A DNA stretch of 64,000 bases from Podospora comata (GCA_017354895.1 CP071497.1:4464001-4528000); one strand, 5' to 3'. Shown: positions 33,204-45,384, numbered from the stretch's first letter. Made by a program: numbers and translations. Notes: generated from the sequence alone by a model not told the origin.

Positions 33204-34655
33204 CTAAACAGCCCGGATTGCACCGTTCGCTGGACCCTCACCCGTCTCCTGTCGTCGTGGGGAAGCAGGCGTCTGCTGGGCTGAACTTATGGTCGGCCCA
33301 ATAACCACAGTACCAGAACCCAGCACAGGCCCAAGTACCGCATTTGGGTTCCCCAAGGCCGGCCCCCGAGTAGTAGCTGTCGTCCCACTATTCATCGAAT
33401 GCCCATCACTGGCACTCGAGTGAGGAGGACCGGGATAAACAGGCAAAGGCGTGTCATCGTGTTCCGGGGCTCTCGATGGGGGACCTCCAGTTCCAGCACC
33501 ACCACCGGCTCCGTTACCTCCCCCACCGATTCCCATCTCAATTCTCTCCCCCACACTAACCGGCTTTCGAGCCCCCAACCAGCGCTCGGGATACTTGAGC
33601 CGAAAACCCCACTGAAGCCACAACTTTATCTTCATCCAAAATGGCAACCTCTTCCACTGCTCCCTCAGTTGCTCCTGATCATCTTTATTCCTCCCGACTT
33701 CATATTTGGTGACAAAGATCATGAGCAGCGTGGCAATCAGCCACCAGCACACCGTGCCGCACCGAAGAGCCCAGTGGCCTTGCATCAGGCTCCTGAACCA
33801 CAGGAAATTCTCGATGAAGCCTAGAACAAAGAGGGTCCCGACGGTGGCAAGGATGATGGCGGGCTCTTCTGGGATTTTGCTGCAGCGTCCGAAGGCCTTA
33901 TGGGGACATTTTTGTTTTGCCTCTGCTCCAAATGGGTTGGGGCGCGGATCCTTTTCGCCTGGGAGAAAGCAGTTCTCAATGTAGCGGTAGTTGATTTGAT
34001 CGTATCGGTAGTAATCCGCCGGCGGTCTGCGCGCTGGAGGAAGGTCCGTCGCTTTCACATGCAGTGTCGTGTATGTGTAGTACGAAGTTTGTTGCACCCA
34101 ACGATGGGTGCTGCTATCGGTTGTGGCGACAAGTCTGGTGTATGTGACGACATCTGTTTCGACGCTGGCCATGGAGTGGAGGATCTCGCTGAGCGGCGTC
34201 GGAACAGACGCGGAGGTCCTGAGGTTGACCTCGGTGGTGTATTCGAAGGGGGTCGGGCAGCTGGTTGGCGCGGTGATTGTATAGTCAACAAGCCATTGAG
34301 GGCCCTCCCCACGGAAGTCGGGATCTGGGTCCCACCGCCAGGTATACAGGTCCGAGGTGGGAACCGCGTTGGCGGGATAGTAGTACTCTACAACCTCCAA
34401 ATCCCAGGAAGTGAGACTCGCTGTTGTGGTTGATATTGGCGTTACGTCTGGGAGTGAGGTGGTACGTGCCACTAACCGTGTTACGGTCGTTGTTCCGGTG
34501 CATGAGAGACCCGTCGCACCAGCTGGATCGCAGCGAAATGGCTCATGTTCTAGGTCATCGACGAATATCTGCGTCGCGGTCCAGAAACTCGCCGCTGCTA
34601 TCTGACATAGGCCGGCTGACGCCAACAACCGGGCTATTAGATGCATTCGTACCAT
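33204..34655 (-). CDS. Membrane protein of unknown function, 483 aa
   Basis: A signal peptide (about residues 1-23) precedes a long Thr/Ser-rich extracellular-type region with Cys residues (FRCDPAG, SCTGTTT, NCFLPGEK, KCPHKAFGRCSK). Two hydrophobic segments follow at about 275-295 (AIILATVGTLFVLGFI) and 305-330 (CWWLIATLLMIFVT). The C-terminal cytoplasmic-type tail has a basic-aromatic patch (LPFWMKIKLWLQWGF) and a Gly/Pro/Ser-rich end. I do not recognise a named family; a cell-surface or secretory-membrane protein is likely. It is a single intact exon, with the ATG in context TACCATGG on the reverse strand. It borders the decayed transposon block but has normal composition and no lesions. 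Confidence 0.75.
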   Translation of the reverse strand: MVRMHLIARLLASAGLCQIAAASFWTATQIFVDDLEHEPFRCDPAGATGLSCTGTTTVTRLVARTTSLPDVTPISTTTASLTSWDLEVVEYYYPANAVPTSDLYTWRWDPDPDFRGEGPQWLVDYTITAPTSCPTPFEYTTEVNLRTSASVPTPLSEILHSMASVETDVVTYTRLVATTDSSTHRWVQQTSYYTYTTLHVKATDLPPARRPPADYYRYDQINYRYIENCFLPGEKDPRPNPFGAEAKQKCPHKAFGRCSKIPEEPAIILATVGTLFVLGFIENFLWFRSLMQGHWALRCGTVCWWLIATLLMIFVTKYEVGRNKDDQEQLREQWKRLPFWMKIKLWLQWGFRLKYPERWLGARKPVSVGERIEMGIGGGGNGAGGGAGTGGPPSRAPEHDDTPLPVYPGPPHSSASDGHSMNSGTTATTRGPALGNPNAVLGPVLGSGTVVIGPTISSAQQTPASPRRQETGEGPANGAIRAV

Positions 34656-35257
34656 GGTGAAATGTTGGTGGTCGAGGCCCTGAGACCAGGAATGAAGTGC
34701 TACGACGATTTCAATCGAGGGTGGCCTTCTGGCACATTTGAGACCAACACCTCAACCGACAACCCAAACAACGATTGTCAGCTCAGTCCTCTTATTGGAC
34801 CTTGGCAAGGCGATTATGGGGACGAGCTCAAGGGCTTGTTCTCGGCACAAAGCTTGGTAGCATCGCAGGAGAAGCGAAATGAGGGAGCCAATCTGACACT
34901 ATCACAGCGTCACCCAATTTCTATGGAGACGAGATAGTACCGCAGCCAAAGAGAACACATGTCGTTGCCAAGCTAGCCTTGCCAAACCAAGTTAGAATAT
35001 CGAGGCATTCTGTTGCTCTCTATCCAATGAACAAACTGGAGATGTCCTGCACGGTTCTTGTGTTTCTATAGCGTGGGAGTATGCTGGCACACTGCCAGCA
35101 CTGCGCCACAGATGAAGCTTGGTTCAACCCTAACCCTCTGTTCGACAATTATCCCTGAACCCCTTAAACAATAACAACAGCACCCATGTCTGACCTCGAA
35201 TATTTGATCTCAGTCTCTTTGATTATGTACCCCATCACCACAGGATAGCGATTTTTC
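34656..35257. other. Intergenic, no gene seen
   Basis: Normal composition. Upstream region of the membrane protein and 3' flank of the phytase-like gene; short plus-strand frames lack support. Confidence 0.45.
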
Positions 35258-36927
35258 CTATCCGATTAAAGGCCTACTCTTCCTTGGCAGCGTGACCTTG
35301 AACACCAAGGCCTGTTGGTCCAGGCTGCACCCACTCGCGTCTTTGTATGGGATCTTGCCGTTGTTGATAAATCCTGAAACAGTTGTCAGCAGTGTATTAT
35401 GCATCCCTCTATTGTCAAAAACGCTTACCATTCTGTGTAATAAAGTCATTATCAGAGATGGCAATCAAGAAGTACTCGTCCTTCTTGCCATCGTCCACCG
35501 GAACCAACACCAAGCTCTCCCACTTCTCATTCAAAAGGCTGTTCATCGGTAACGCTGGGGGCCCGTTCCTCAGCCCAAACTTGTTCAGCCGAGAATTGAT
35601 GTTGAAGTCGATCCACGGGCAAAGTGTCGCGGGTGTTATCTCTGGCTTCAACACACCATCTGCTCTCGTCAGAATCAGGCTATCCTTTATATCACAAGTC
35701 AAATCACATACCTTCACTCGCAATCGAAGCATTAAACAAATCATACCTCCTACCCTTCACATCCGTCGCCCGCCCAATATCAACCACGTCCACATGCCTG
35801 TACAAACTCGTCGGGCTATCAGTGCAAGCACCAACCCCGCTATCCCTCGGCAGCACAAGCAGCTGCTTGTCACTGACATACTTGATCTCACTTTGCGCCG
35901 CCACCCTCGTCCTCCCTTGCCCATCAGTAAACGTAGGCAAAGGCACAACCCACTCCCCGGAGTACTTCACCTTCTTGCCTTTCCCCTTGCTAACATCATA
36001 CCTCAATAATCGGGTATACCTCCTCGTAGCAGCATTCCCACCCCCTTCCAGCCTCCCCGCACTCTGCAGCATGACCCAGAGTTGTTTGCCATCTGGACTG
36101 GCGGTTAAACCCTCAAAGCCCTGGTTGTTTGACCTACCCTGACTGGGGTTGGTAGGAATGGGTCGTTTGCCGCTGTCGAAAATAGGGGCGTTGTCACTGC
36201 TGAAACTGAGGGTGCCATTCCTCAGTGGGAGGAGAGCATCAGGTGGGGCGATGGCGGATAGGAGTTTTCCGCTGGGGGAGAAGAGGTAGATGTACGGGCC
36301 GTACTCGTCGCTTATCCAGAAGGTGCCATCATCATTCAGCACCAAGCCTTCGGCGTCAATAGCGATGCGTTTTCCTCCTGGACCGGGGCCACCAAACCCA
36401 TCACCGGGATAGGTTGATGCTGGGAGGGGGGGAAAGCCAGGGAGGGTGGTGATACTGTCTGGGTCGAGACCAGTGAGGGGTTCACCGCTGGGAGAGGTAA
36501 GAAGAATGGTGGCTTTGTATTTGAAGAGGAGGTTTGGTGGGAGGGGCGGGGATTGAGATGCTGCGGCGGCTGGGGTGAAAGTCACATCAAAGGTGTGCAC
36601 GCGAGGGATGGTGTTTTGGGTGCCTTGGGTGTTCCAGCCTCTGTCGGGGAGGCCGTAGAGCGTGCCGGTGTAGTAGGTTTGTTTGTTTTTGCCACCGGCA
36701 GATCGCTTTTTCCAGTTGGTGATCGCGGCTGAGGAGCCGATGCTGATTGTGTCGCCGAATTTGTCTCTTGCGTCAGAGGGGATGGAACCGAAACCGGCGA
36801 GTTCGTTGTAGGTATAGGATTTTCCCCGGCACGTTGTCGTGGAGACGGGAGCAGGAGATGGCTGAGGGTGTGAGAGCACGGTGCTCGTCAACAAGGCAAG
36901 GACGCCTAGGCTGCTGAGGAAGACCAT
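35258..36927 (-). CDS. Secreted phytase-like esterase (PF13449 type), three exons, 520 aa
   Basis: This family of beta-propeller proteins is annotated as esterase-like activity of phytase; phosphoester or lipid-linked substrates are possible, but the role is poorly defined. Exons are 36927-35712, 35659-35429 and 35373-35258; both introns (GTATGT...GCAG, GTAAGC...TCAG) keep phase. A signal peptide (about 1-19) is followed by propeller motifs: ELAGFGSIPSDARDKFGDT, YYTGTLYGLPDRGWNTQG, RIAIDAEGLVLNDDGTFWIS with DEYGPYIYLFSPSG, GFEGLTASPDGKQLWVMLQSA, and near the end DDGKKDEYFLIAISDNDF. The Asp/Glu clusters are likely metal ligands. All canonical blocks are present and the gene looks intact. Its promoter faces the AAA relic. 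Confidence 0.85.
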
Positions 36928-37310
36928 GACTCTGGTGGAGGTACGCAGCTGTTTGTGACGGTGAGGAAGCTTGCACTCCTCGGGGAGGGCATATTCAACT
37001 TATGGCCTCGGCCAGGGCACGTGGGCATCTTTCAGCTCATGCAAGCTGAGGAATGGAATGATGGAAGAACGGTGTGGCTGTAACACTGGAGTCTGTCACT
37101 TACCCACGTGCTCATTGGCATTGAGATATAGCAGTGAGCTGAGGAAAGTGGTGGGGGAGATCGTCTGGAACATGTGGGTGTTTTCGCCTCCGTGATTGGA
37201 CGGTGGCGACAACCGATAACGCCAAGCCATGTGACATTTGTTGACACCATACATAGCTGCATATAAACCAATGTAGATGAAGATGTTCCAACCTCCTCTC
37301 CTGATTTCTG
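36928..37310. other. Promoter region of the phytase-like gene
   Basis: About 380 bp; no additional gene. It separates the phytase-like start from the 3' end of the AAA relic. Confidence 0.4.
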
Positions 37311-39235
37311 TTAGTTGCTCATGCCCCTTCCCAATTCATGATTTTTTGCCCTCGCTCTAGCGTTGTAAGCCCTTCTCTCCTCATCCAGGCCATGGAGATC
37401 ATGAAAATACTCTTTGAACTCCCTTGTCATTTGGCAAACTTGCTCAAAGGCCTTCTGATCCAGAGTTGGGCCATCATGCTCCTTCTTGTTAGTCTTTTGC
37501 AGGAACCGGAATTCTGCTAGAGCGACGGCAGTTTGGAATGCTGCGCACCAAAAGCTTCGTCAGTATATCGCCACGTGGACTTCATTAACTGGTCTTACCA
37601 TTGCGAATTTCCCGGCCGTTCCATTCCAGCCCCTTTACGATCTCATCTTCCAAGATGTATCGTTTGGCTCGCCCAGTGATGATGAAGCCTTGACGCTCGT
37701 CGGTGAGTTTGTCGAAGAACTGTGTCTAAATCTGGCGGCGATTGTCTTCACTGAGCTGATCGTACTTGATGATGATGTGAATCCTGGAAATGAAGGCGTC
37801 GTCGAAATGCCCGACGCGGTTTGTAGTCAAGAACAGGATTCCTCGGTAATATTCTATACAACGAGGAAACACTGTACATTCAGGGTCAGTACTACTGGTG
37901 TACTCAGATGAGGATGCTGACGCAGAATCTCACTAGATACAAGGCTGTTGCGCCGAAGGTCACTAACAACGCGCCGTTCCAGGTAGATATCAGCCTCGTC
38001 AATCAACATGACAGCCCCCCATTTTTCGGCCAGTCTGAACCACTTGGAGAGCTGCTGTTCCATCTTGACTTCGTCTGTGCCAATGTCTCCACAGGTGAGA
38101 GATAGTAGAGGGCGGTTCGTATACTCCGCGATACATTCGGCGGTCTGAGGAGGGGCAGAGCTGTTAATCGTGCACGGTTAAGGACAAATGTATGCCGACC
38201 TACATATGTCTTCCCTACACCGGGACCGCCATGTAGCAAGAAGATATGACGCTCTCCCTTGTTTTCAATACAGTCGGCGCGCCACGATGTAGATAAGCCT
38301 GGTGTTGGGCTCATGTTGGTGTACTTCTGAACCAACGCCTTGATCATATCTTTGCGTGGCGCAGGCATGACTAACGTGTCAATAGCCCTCGGATTGAGTT
38401 TAGGCTCCAAGCAATAGGCTACATTAAAGACGCCTTAAATGGTAAACAACAAATTAGTAAGCCTTGTAGCTGTCTGAAAGTCCTCTATGTGTAGGTAGGG
38501 AGTTAAGGGATCTTAGCACGTACCCCAAGTTCTGGACTTCAAGAATATTCCATAGAGAAGAGAGTTACACAGTAGATATCGATGATTGGAATCATGCGTT
38601 TGCCCTGCACCCAGTCTAAGGGTTTGTCTCACCACTCTTCACACCCGCACATCGCCAAATTGCGTCCGATATCATTGACGTTGCAGATTTCCGGTGCTTC
38701 CTCTTCGAACTCGTAGTAGTAGGCTGCAGAATCGACGTACACTCGACCGCTAAGCTCATAGTTGCAGTCAGATACGTGTCAGAAGGCCATACTCCCGGGT
38801 ACATGAGTGAAGCCAAAATGCCATCAGTGGTGCTTTGGAGGAGATGGACATACCGAACCCGCTTTCCTGGCTTTGCGTATATTGGGCTTGTGACTAGCAG
38901 CATCCTCAGAGTCCATACTTTCCTCACTTGCCTTCCTCCTAACAACGTGTCTGTTGTGGAGAACAAGCGTCGCCCGGTCAGACGGCTCGCATTGATAGAA
39001 GGCCGGCTTACCAACATAAGAGTTTGCACCATTGCCTCCCCTGCGCTTCCAATCTCGCTTTGGTCTCGCCACCGTCTTTCTTGTCGAAAAGTTCCGTTGG
39101 GAAAACCTTCAGTGATGTGATTTCACGTTCTCCCCCGAATGGTGGCACAACAACTGACGTCGTGCTCCTTCCGACAAATCTGCCATCAAACCTTAACGAC
39201 CACAATAGGATCTGATGCGGCCCAGACAACCTTGT
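37311..39235 (-). pseudogene. AAA-ATPase (fungal BCS1-unlike, DUF7025-type), decayed
   Basis: The C-terminal AAA module is nearly intact: Walker A GGPGVGKT (about 38218-38240), Walker B VMLIDEAD (about 37995-38018) and sensor-1 GILFLTTNRVG with FDDAFISRIH downstream. At least four introns keep good GT/AG sites and phase (for example 37856-37937 and the one before VFNVAYCLEPK). The N-terminal part (FVGRSTTSVVVPPFGG, ITSLKVFPTELFDKKDGGE) also fits the family. Lesions: TAG at 37726-37728 where Trp is expected after RRQI, TGA at 38629-38631, and a frame change shortly downstream near 38600. The start is missing; sequence beyond 39235 belongs to a kelch relic. Such proteins are common, variable and often pseudogenised in filamentous fungi. 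Confidence 0.7.
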
Positions 39236-39239
39236 CTAT

Positions 39240-39960
39240 ACTTCTACACGTAGAACAGCACAAGCCTCTTCTCGCGGTGGAACCAGTATTGCCTTTTGGA
39301 GATGACATGTAACTTGAAACTAACCCGTTCTGATACCACTCGTCCAGACTTTTACCCCGAACATAATTCTTGGCTTTGGCGTCATAGTTATCGTTCCAGG
39401 TTTGGGCAGTCATGTCAAAGAGTAACAAGCCTTGTGGAGCTACATCCACGGACTTGATTTTATCAGTGACGCCGCCGATACTGAGCACCTGATTTCCCAT
39501 AGAGACACACGCACTGAAATAATTGAACTGTCAGTGCGGATTCATGGTGAATATTATTGTAAAGACCGACTGGAAGAATCGCGGCCCTGCCGGAGCAGTT
39601 GGAACCAGGGTCCGCACGAAGCCTAGCAGGCTGGGAATGTAGGCATCATCGTAGTGGCTCTACTGCGCGTCGTTCCGTCCTCCAAATATAAAGCTTTTAA
39701 ACCATTAGTGACTGTGTTACTAAAGTATTTTGGTTACTTAGTAGAATTTAAACCTACACATCATAACCAACCCCTGCTACAGCGAAGCCGGTAACGCAAA
39801 AGTGAGCCCAGGGATAAGGCGGTATATCTCCTGTGGCAATTTGCCAATGTAGACGTAATCACCAATCACTGTGGCGGCGACGTTCCATCTCCTGACGAAA
39901 TCTTCAACTCGAGGTACATCAAGTCGTACTCCTTAGACTGCCGCTGGGATGGCTATCCAA
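39240..39960 (-). pseudogene. Kelch-repeat protein remnant
   Basis: Two separated pieces look like a fungal kelch propeller protein. About 39800-39960 reads FVRRWNVAATVIGDYVYI, the usual first kelch blade. 39330-39500 reads MGNQVLSIGGVTD, then GLLLFDMTAQTWNDNYDA, the usual last blade. The intervening blades are lost or scrambled, and the 3' end runs into the AAA relic. A gene-sized deletion and fusion is the simplest reading. Confidence 0.5.
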
Positions 39961-41680
39961 ACGAACCCAAATAAAGAAGCCAAACGAGCGGGAAACATGT
40001 TATCAAACGGCAAAAGTGAAAGAACAAGCAACAGGAGACCGCAAGTAGATGCAAATGAAAGTAAGACAACAAAGTGTGGTGGGTTTCAATTTTCTCATAA
40101 TAATAGAGGGGTCTAGCCCACCTCAAAAGGGTCAGAGCTTCGAGATAGGGGCAAGTGAACTGCCGCCTAGCCATGCAGGCCATTTGAAGAGTTGACCGTC
40201 CGGGTTGGGTCTGCCTAGGCCGGCCATTCCAGTTTGCGTCTCATTGATATGGCCAATCATAGCGTGGACGACATCGACGTAACATCAATCTGTGGCTGCA
40301 TCAATGAATGTCGGAAATATAATTCATGTCGCTGGTGTTGCATCGTTGCGGTTTACAGTGCTCGGGTTTGGAACCAATCAACCCTTTCTTCGCCCCTTAT
40401 TTTCCATTCAGACCCATCAAACCTAGGCCTCCAGGGAGTTGGAATGCCTCATGAACCAGGTAGATATCTTCCGTTATTTGGTTTTTAACCGCCCGGCTAC
40501 CGTGCAGGTTGCACGCTTCTCTCTGTTCGGTATCACCAGCCCGGACACCCTGAGACAACGAGGATGAGGCCACCCCAGTACTGTCACCAGTTGAATTTGC
40601 CCAGTTACCTACGCTAGAAACTATGAGTACCAATCTTGGAATGTAACCGTGTAACAAGAACTAGTTTCAACGTGGAATATCTCCGAGAGGCGAGCCGACC
40701 GCGAGCAAACGCGAGATGCGGGATAACTGTTGGCTAGCGTACCAACTCCAAGACACGAGTGGCACAACATCCGAGACAATGTAACAGCGTCTTGAAGCCA
40801 GCCATGTTGATGGTATATGACGTCAGCGGGAATATGATAAAAGAATATCGTTTCTGTGAAGTAGGTATCTTTTGCATCGTGAATGGGTCGCTTTGCGCAG
40901 CGCCAAAGAGACGGACAGAACAAAAAGCACACCGGGCGGAGAAGCGCTACTCAAAGAAGCCACGACTCCAAGAAGGGTGGACGGAGTCGGGCATTTCGCA
41001 GTTGAAGATGGATTTTTGCCCAGAAGTCTGTGCTTGGCTGGAAAGTGCTGCTGAATAGCGCAAAACTTAAAAAAGTGTCGTGGCTGCTGTCAAAAGGCCG
41101 CAGCGCTTTGACTGGCGTGGGAAATGGCAAATTCCTTCCTTAGTCTCGGCCCGGACTCCAGGACTCGGTCAGTTGCCGCGTTCCGGGACCGTTGAGACAT
41201 GTGGTGCTGTGATGCTACAGAATTTGCATCAAGGGCGTGGTTGTGGTAATCTTCGGTGTGGCCAATGAAGGCTTAACCTACCTAAACATGGCCGTCTGAG
41301 TGTGCTCAAAAAACACGACCAAATGGGCGTAAACGCCCATCCCTCAACCACTGGTGACTCGGATGGGGTGAATCACCACCTATGGGCATCAATCCTGAGC
41401 GCTTCGAAACTTCAATTATGCAGTGTATTCGGCCTGCATACGAGCGCGGGAATGGTGTGGCCCCCAAACCCCGGAATCTCCGGCCTGGATACAGAGATCG
41501 TTTATAAGCGGCTTATGAATACACAGCTCCTGTGAACTCGGCGACCGAAGAATATTTCCGAGCGAGTGCTTTTCTATCTTATCTGAATCCTTCCACATCT
41601 GATTCATAACCGACGAGCCTCGCCTTGGCTTCTTGGCCTTCCTCTTCCTGCCAAGGACCATTTTTGTTTACTTTTCCAGA
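39961..41680. other. Intergenic, nothing recognised
   Basis: About 1.7 kb of normal composition. Short frames on both strands show no domain or splice support. The last 300 bp should contain the MFS gene promoter. Confidence 0.4.
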
Positions 41681-43156
41681 ATGGCTGTCCGATTATACCC
41701 GGGGGGTGACGTGAAAGCCAACCTCACAGACAGCGAAAGCCTCAGAACCCCATCCCTAGTTCGTGGCGAGACCAAGTCGCCATCATCACCACCACCACCC
41801 CACCAACAACCACCTGCACCTCCAAGATCGGGTCAAGATGACTTCCCAGAAGGTGGCGCCCGCGCCTGGCTGACTGTCAGCGGTGCATCAGCCTGTCTGT
41901 TTGTCTCGTTTGGCTGGGTCAACTGCGCTGGTATTTTCCAGTCGCATTACCAGGCCAATCAGCTCAGCAACTACACACCATCGGAGATCTCATGGATTTC
42001 CGCGCTGCAGATATTTTTCATGATATTTTCTGGAATCTGGGTGGGGAGAATCTTTGACAGCCATGGCCCAGCGGCTTTGCTTCTTGTGGGGAGTTTTATG
42101 CATGTGTTTGGGATGATGATGATCAGTGTGTCGACGACGTATTATCAGATTCTTCTCAGTCAGGCAATATGCTCGGCGGTTGGGGCGTCGATGGTGTTTT
42201 TCCCCGCTTTTACTTGTGTGAGTTGCCAGCACCTCCCGAGATGTTTATGCAATCATCACCAACTGACACCTACCTCAGGTCTCGACATGGTTTCTCAAGA
42301 AACGCGGTGCAGCAATGGGTCTTGTCGTCTGTGGCTCCTCCATCGGCGGTGTCATCTTCCCTGTCATGTTGATCAACCTCATCCCCAAAGTCGGATTCCC
42401 CTGGGCAATCAGAACATGCGCCTTTCTCGTCCTAGCCCTCCTCATCTGGGCCAATTTCACAGTCCGTACGCGCATCCCACCGGTGAAGCGTCCCTTTGAG
42501 TTCAAGGCCTTCCTCGCACCTTTAAGAGAGCTGCCATTTGCTTTATTGACTGCCGGAATTTTCTTCTTTTATTGGGGTATGTTTGTCCCGTTCACCTTCA
42601 TTGTTGTTGAAGCTCTTGCGGGTGGCATGTCAGAGAATCTCGCCAACTATCTTGTGCCCATTTTGAATGGTGCTAGGTTCGTACCCTCCTCCATCCACTG
42701 AACAGTTGCAATATGCCAACATTTCCCAGCATCATCGGCCGAACAATACCCAACGCCATGGCGGACAAGCTTGGCCATTTCAACGTCATGATTGTCATGG
42801 CGGCCTTCACCAGCATTCTCATCCTCGCTGTATGGTTACCCTCCTCAGGCGACGCGGCCATCATCACGTTTGCCGTGCTGTTTGGCATCGGTTCAGGTGC
42901 TGGCATTGGTCTTACTCCCGTGTTGATTGCTTCCATATCCCCCATCCAACAGATCGGTGCCCGCACCGGCACAGCTTTCAGCATTGCTTCGATTGCGGCG
43001 TTGACTGGGTCGCCAATCGGTGGTGCTATCCTGACATCTGCAAACGGCGCGTTTCAAAGCACAAAGATTTTCGGTGGTGTTGCCTGTGCCGTGGGTACTT
43101 TGCTGTTTATTGCTGCACGGGTTGCTTTGGTGGGCGTAAAGCCCAAGAAGTTCTGA
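41681..43156 (+). CDS. MFS transporter, monocarboxylate-porter-like, three exons, 453 aa
   Basis: It is probably a plasma-membrane or vacuolar permease for a carboxylate or other small organic solute. Exons are 41681-42217, 42279-42676 and 42730-43156; both introns keep phase (the second has a GTTCGT donor). A Pro/Ser-rich cytoplasmic N-terminus with DDFPEGGARAWLTVSGA marks fungal MCT-like proteins, followed by about twelve membrane segments. Family signatures include WVNCAGIFQSHY, SEISWISALQIFFM, GRIFDSHGP, VSTWFLKKRGAAMGLVV and NGASIIGRTIPNAMADKLG (split by intron 2), and a final IGARTGTAFSIAS. It appears intact. There is no adjacent biosynthetic cluster to indicate a substrate. Confidence 0.85.
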
Positions 43157-44410
43157 TGAGATGATCTTTTCTTTATCAGTGACGATATCTGGGAAGGAAA
43201 CTCTTTTCAGTGTATTTATATACTTTGTTTAGACTCGTTTAATAATGACGTCTGAAAACAGTTTCTATCATGCACTTGTATTGTCTTCACATAAGTTGTC
43301 CAGGAGTAAGTCCACCTCACGTTCCAAACTCAGAGAACAACAATATGACCAAGGTCAATGTCCCGGTGCCTCCAGCCGGGCGTATCTCCCAAGAAAGCCA
43401 GCTGGAATATCTCAAGAAGTAACAGGCCTGTTTCCTGCAAACTATGACAGTCCACGGTATTTGCGGAAGGGACCATGGAAGGAGTTTGGTTGTTGTGATC
43501 CTCAGTGTCCCACAAGGGTTGCAGCAGGAGAACCACAGAGGTTTTGGAGCAGGTTATCAGCAAGACAGCAAGGCTTCCCTTGATGTGGATCTGGCCAATT
43601 GTTCATGAAGGCATACCAGAGAATACGATTACAAAAACGAAATTCATTTGCGAGCACGCTTCACCTACTTCCTGAACGGCCACCTTCTCACCCAGCGCAT
43701 GTTTCTCCTGATTTCGCCTCCTTCCTATCCGCCATACGAGCTTTCCCAGCTGAACTGCCAGTGACAATGACCTCATACAGTGTTGATCTAGAGCCCTGGA
43801 CGAAAGCGGAGGTCCCATCACTTCCCCAGGCAGCCAATGAGGGATACTGCAAAGAGCCCAGGCCAGAGAAAGAGGGCAAGTGGAGAACTCCTTAAACTGC
43901 AGCTGCCGTCAATTGTTAGCACATGACGGCCCGGGCCATGCTCCTTCCCTCAGATGCCCGTCCCGTGATGCCTCGAATATCAGATGGCCACTCCTTGATG
44001 GTATTTTCATGCTTGAAGATGCCGCCAATGCCATGGATGGCCGGATATTCGGAAGCGATGAGAACCAGGAAGACGGTCCCGTGGCTTTGTCCTTGCCAAA
44101 GACAGTATCGAACGGAGCCAAAAAGTCGGAAACCACTCGCCAACCTTGGATCACGAGAACGTCAAGAAGCAGAGTTTTCATCATCACTCCGTCTTCGATC
44201 GATTTCGTGCCCGTGGCCTCTACTCTCCATTTTCGGGGCCCACCAGCGTGCTTGTGATCTCCCAAGAGACAGGTATATCTTCCACACTTGTCCTCCGACT
44301 TGCCATCTCCTCCCTCTCCCAAACCACCGACAACCGATGACAATCTTGCAGCTACACGTCAACTTCAATCTCGCAACTCAACACTGAGAACTCGAACCAC
44401 TTCCATCATC
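43157..44410. other. Intergenic with unrecognised frames on both strands
   Basis: Long overlapping frames lie at 43880-44387 (plus) and 43909-44343 (minus), but neither matches a family or has a clean gene model. The final 150 bp is CT-rich leader upstream of the Hce2 gene (CTCCCTCTCCCAAACC). Confidence 0.4.
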
Positions 44411-45012
44411 ATGCAGCTCACCAAGCTCACCGTCACCCTTGTTGGCCTCTTCACAGCCGCCATTCAGGCCGCCCCCACCGTCCCCGAGACTGGGGTTGCC
44501 CCTCCCTCTGCCGACTCCGGCTACACCGAAGTCAGCGACGGTGTCTGGTACCAAAACAAGACCGACTTCTTCAAGGCCGACAGCTTCTGCAACTCTGACT
44601 ACGAATACTGGAACAAAACTTCGGAGAATTCGCCTTTAGTCCTTGACTGCTGGCACATGTACAACAACATCAAGGAACCAGGTAATTGGTATGTCTTATT
44701 GCATCCCCATCTTCTGATTGATAGATAGATTGATTGATTGATTGACGCTGACGCTCGACGATGTGATGCAGGGTCGGCGCCGGGGGCCACAAAAAGCTTA
44801 TCAGCAAGGACTCGTGTGCGTATACGACGTGGGCCGAACACAACGGTCTATTATACACGCTCGGCAATGAGGACCTCCGCCTCACGATCAAGAAGGCGAT
44901 TCAGAAGTTTGGCACTCTGTTCCCTGGCGAGAAGGACTACAAGATCGGGGCTTATGGCAAGCTGCGTTGCCAGGCGCTTGTGATCAATTGGGAGATTTCT
45001 CAGAACTCATGA
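44411..45012 (+). CDS. Small secreted protein with Hce2 (Ecp2-like) domain, two exons, 172 aa
   Basis: Hce2 proteins are secreted, cysteine-stabilised fungal proteins first known from the Ecp2 effector of a tomato pathogen; many act in competition or host interaction. Exons are 44411-44688 and 44772-45012; the intron is GTATGT...GCTGAC...GCAG and contains four TTGA/GATT units. The signal peptide (about 1-20, ending AAIQAAP) precedes FCNSDYEYWNKTSENSPLVL, DCWHMYNNIKEPGNW, HKKLISKDSCAYTTW, TLGNEDLRLTIKKAIQKFG and GAYGKLRCQ. The four cysteines fit the Hce2 disulphide pattern. It is intact and short, with no fused chitinase domain. Role in this organism is unknown. Confidence 0.8.
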
Positions 45013-45384
45013 TTGGCAGGTGGGAGGAGCATCGGGATGATGGTACTGTAGCGTGGTGGATAGCAGGCGATCTAGGGTGAAGGGAGTAGATCGCTTACCA
45101 CAAAAAGTATCTTCGGTTCATGACAATGCAATTGTCTGATCTCTTTCTGGTGCGTTCTTGGATGAGTGGATTCCATGAAGCAGTGTTTCTGTTGTGTTGG
45201 CACGCAAGGTACTGTGAAGTTCACGGGGACTGTGCCGCATCTCGTTCTATATCCTACCAAGATGATTGATCACGGTCCACGCCCTCTCGTCCGTGACCAG
45301 CTTCCGTAAAGAAATCTTGTGATTCCATGCACCTAGCAGAAGTAATCCACCGAAAAAGACCAGAAGAACAACACAGACCAATCC
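45013..45384. other. Intergenic between the Hce2 gene and the HET relic
   Basis: About 370 bp, convergent 3' ends; nothing further seen. Confidence 0.4.

Noticed and set aside
43909-44343. 144-codon minus-strand frame upstream of the Hce2 gene
   Set aside because: It overlaps the leader of the Hce2 gene and equally long plus-strand frames, and has no family features.
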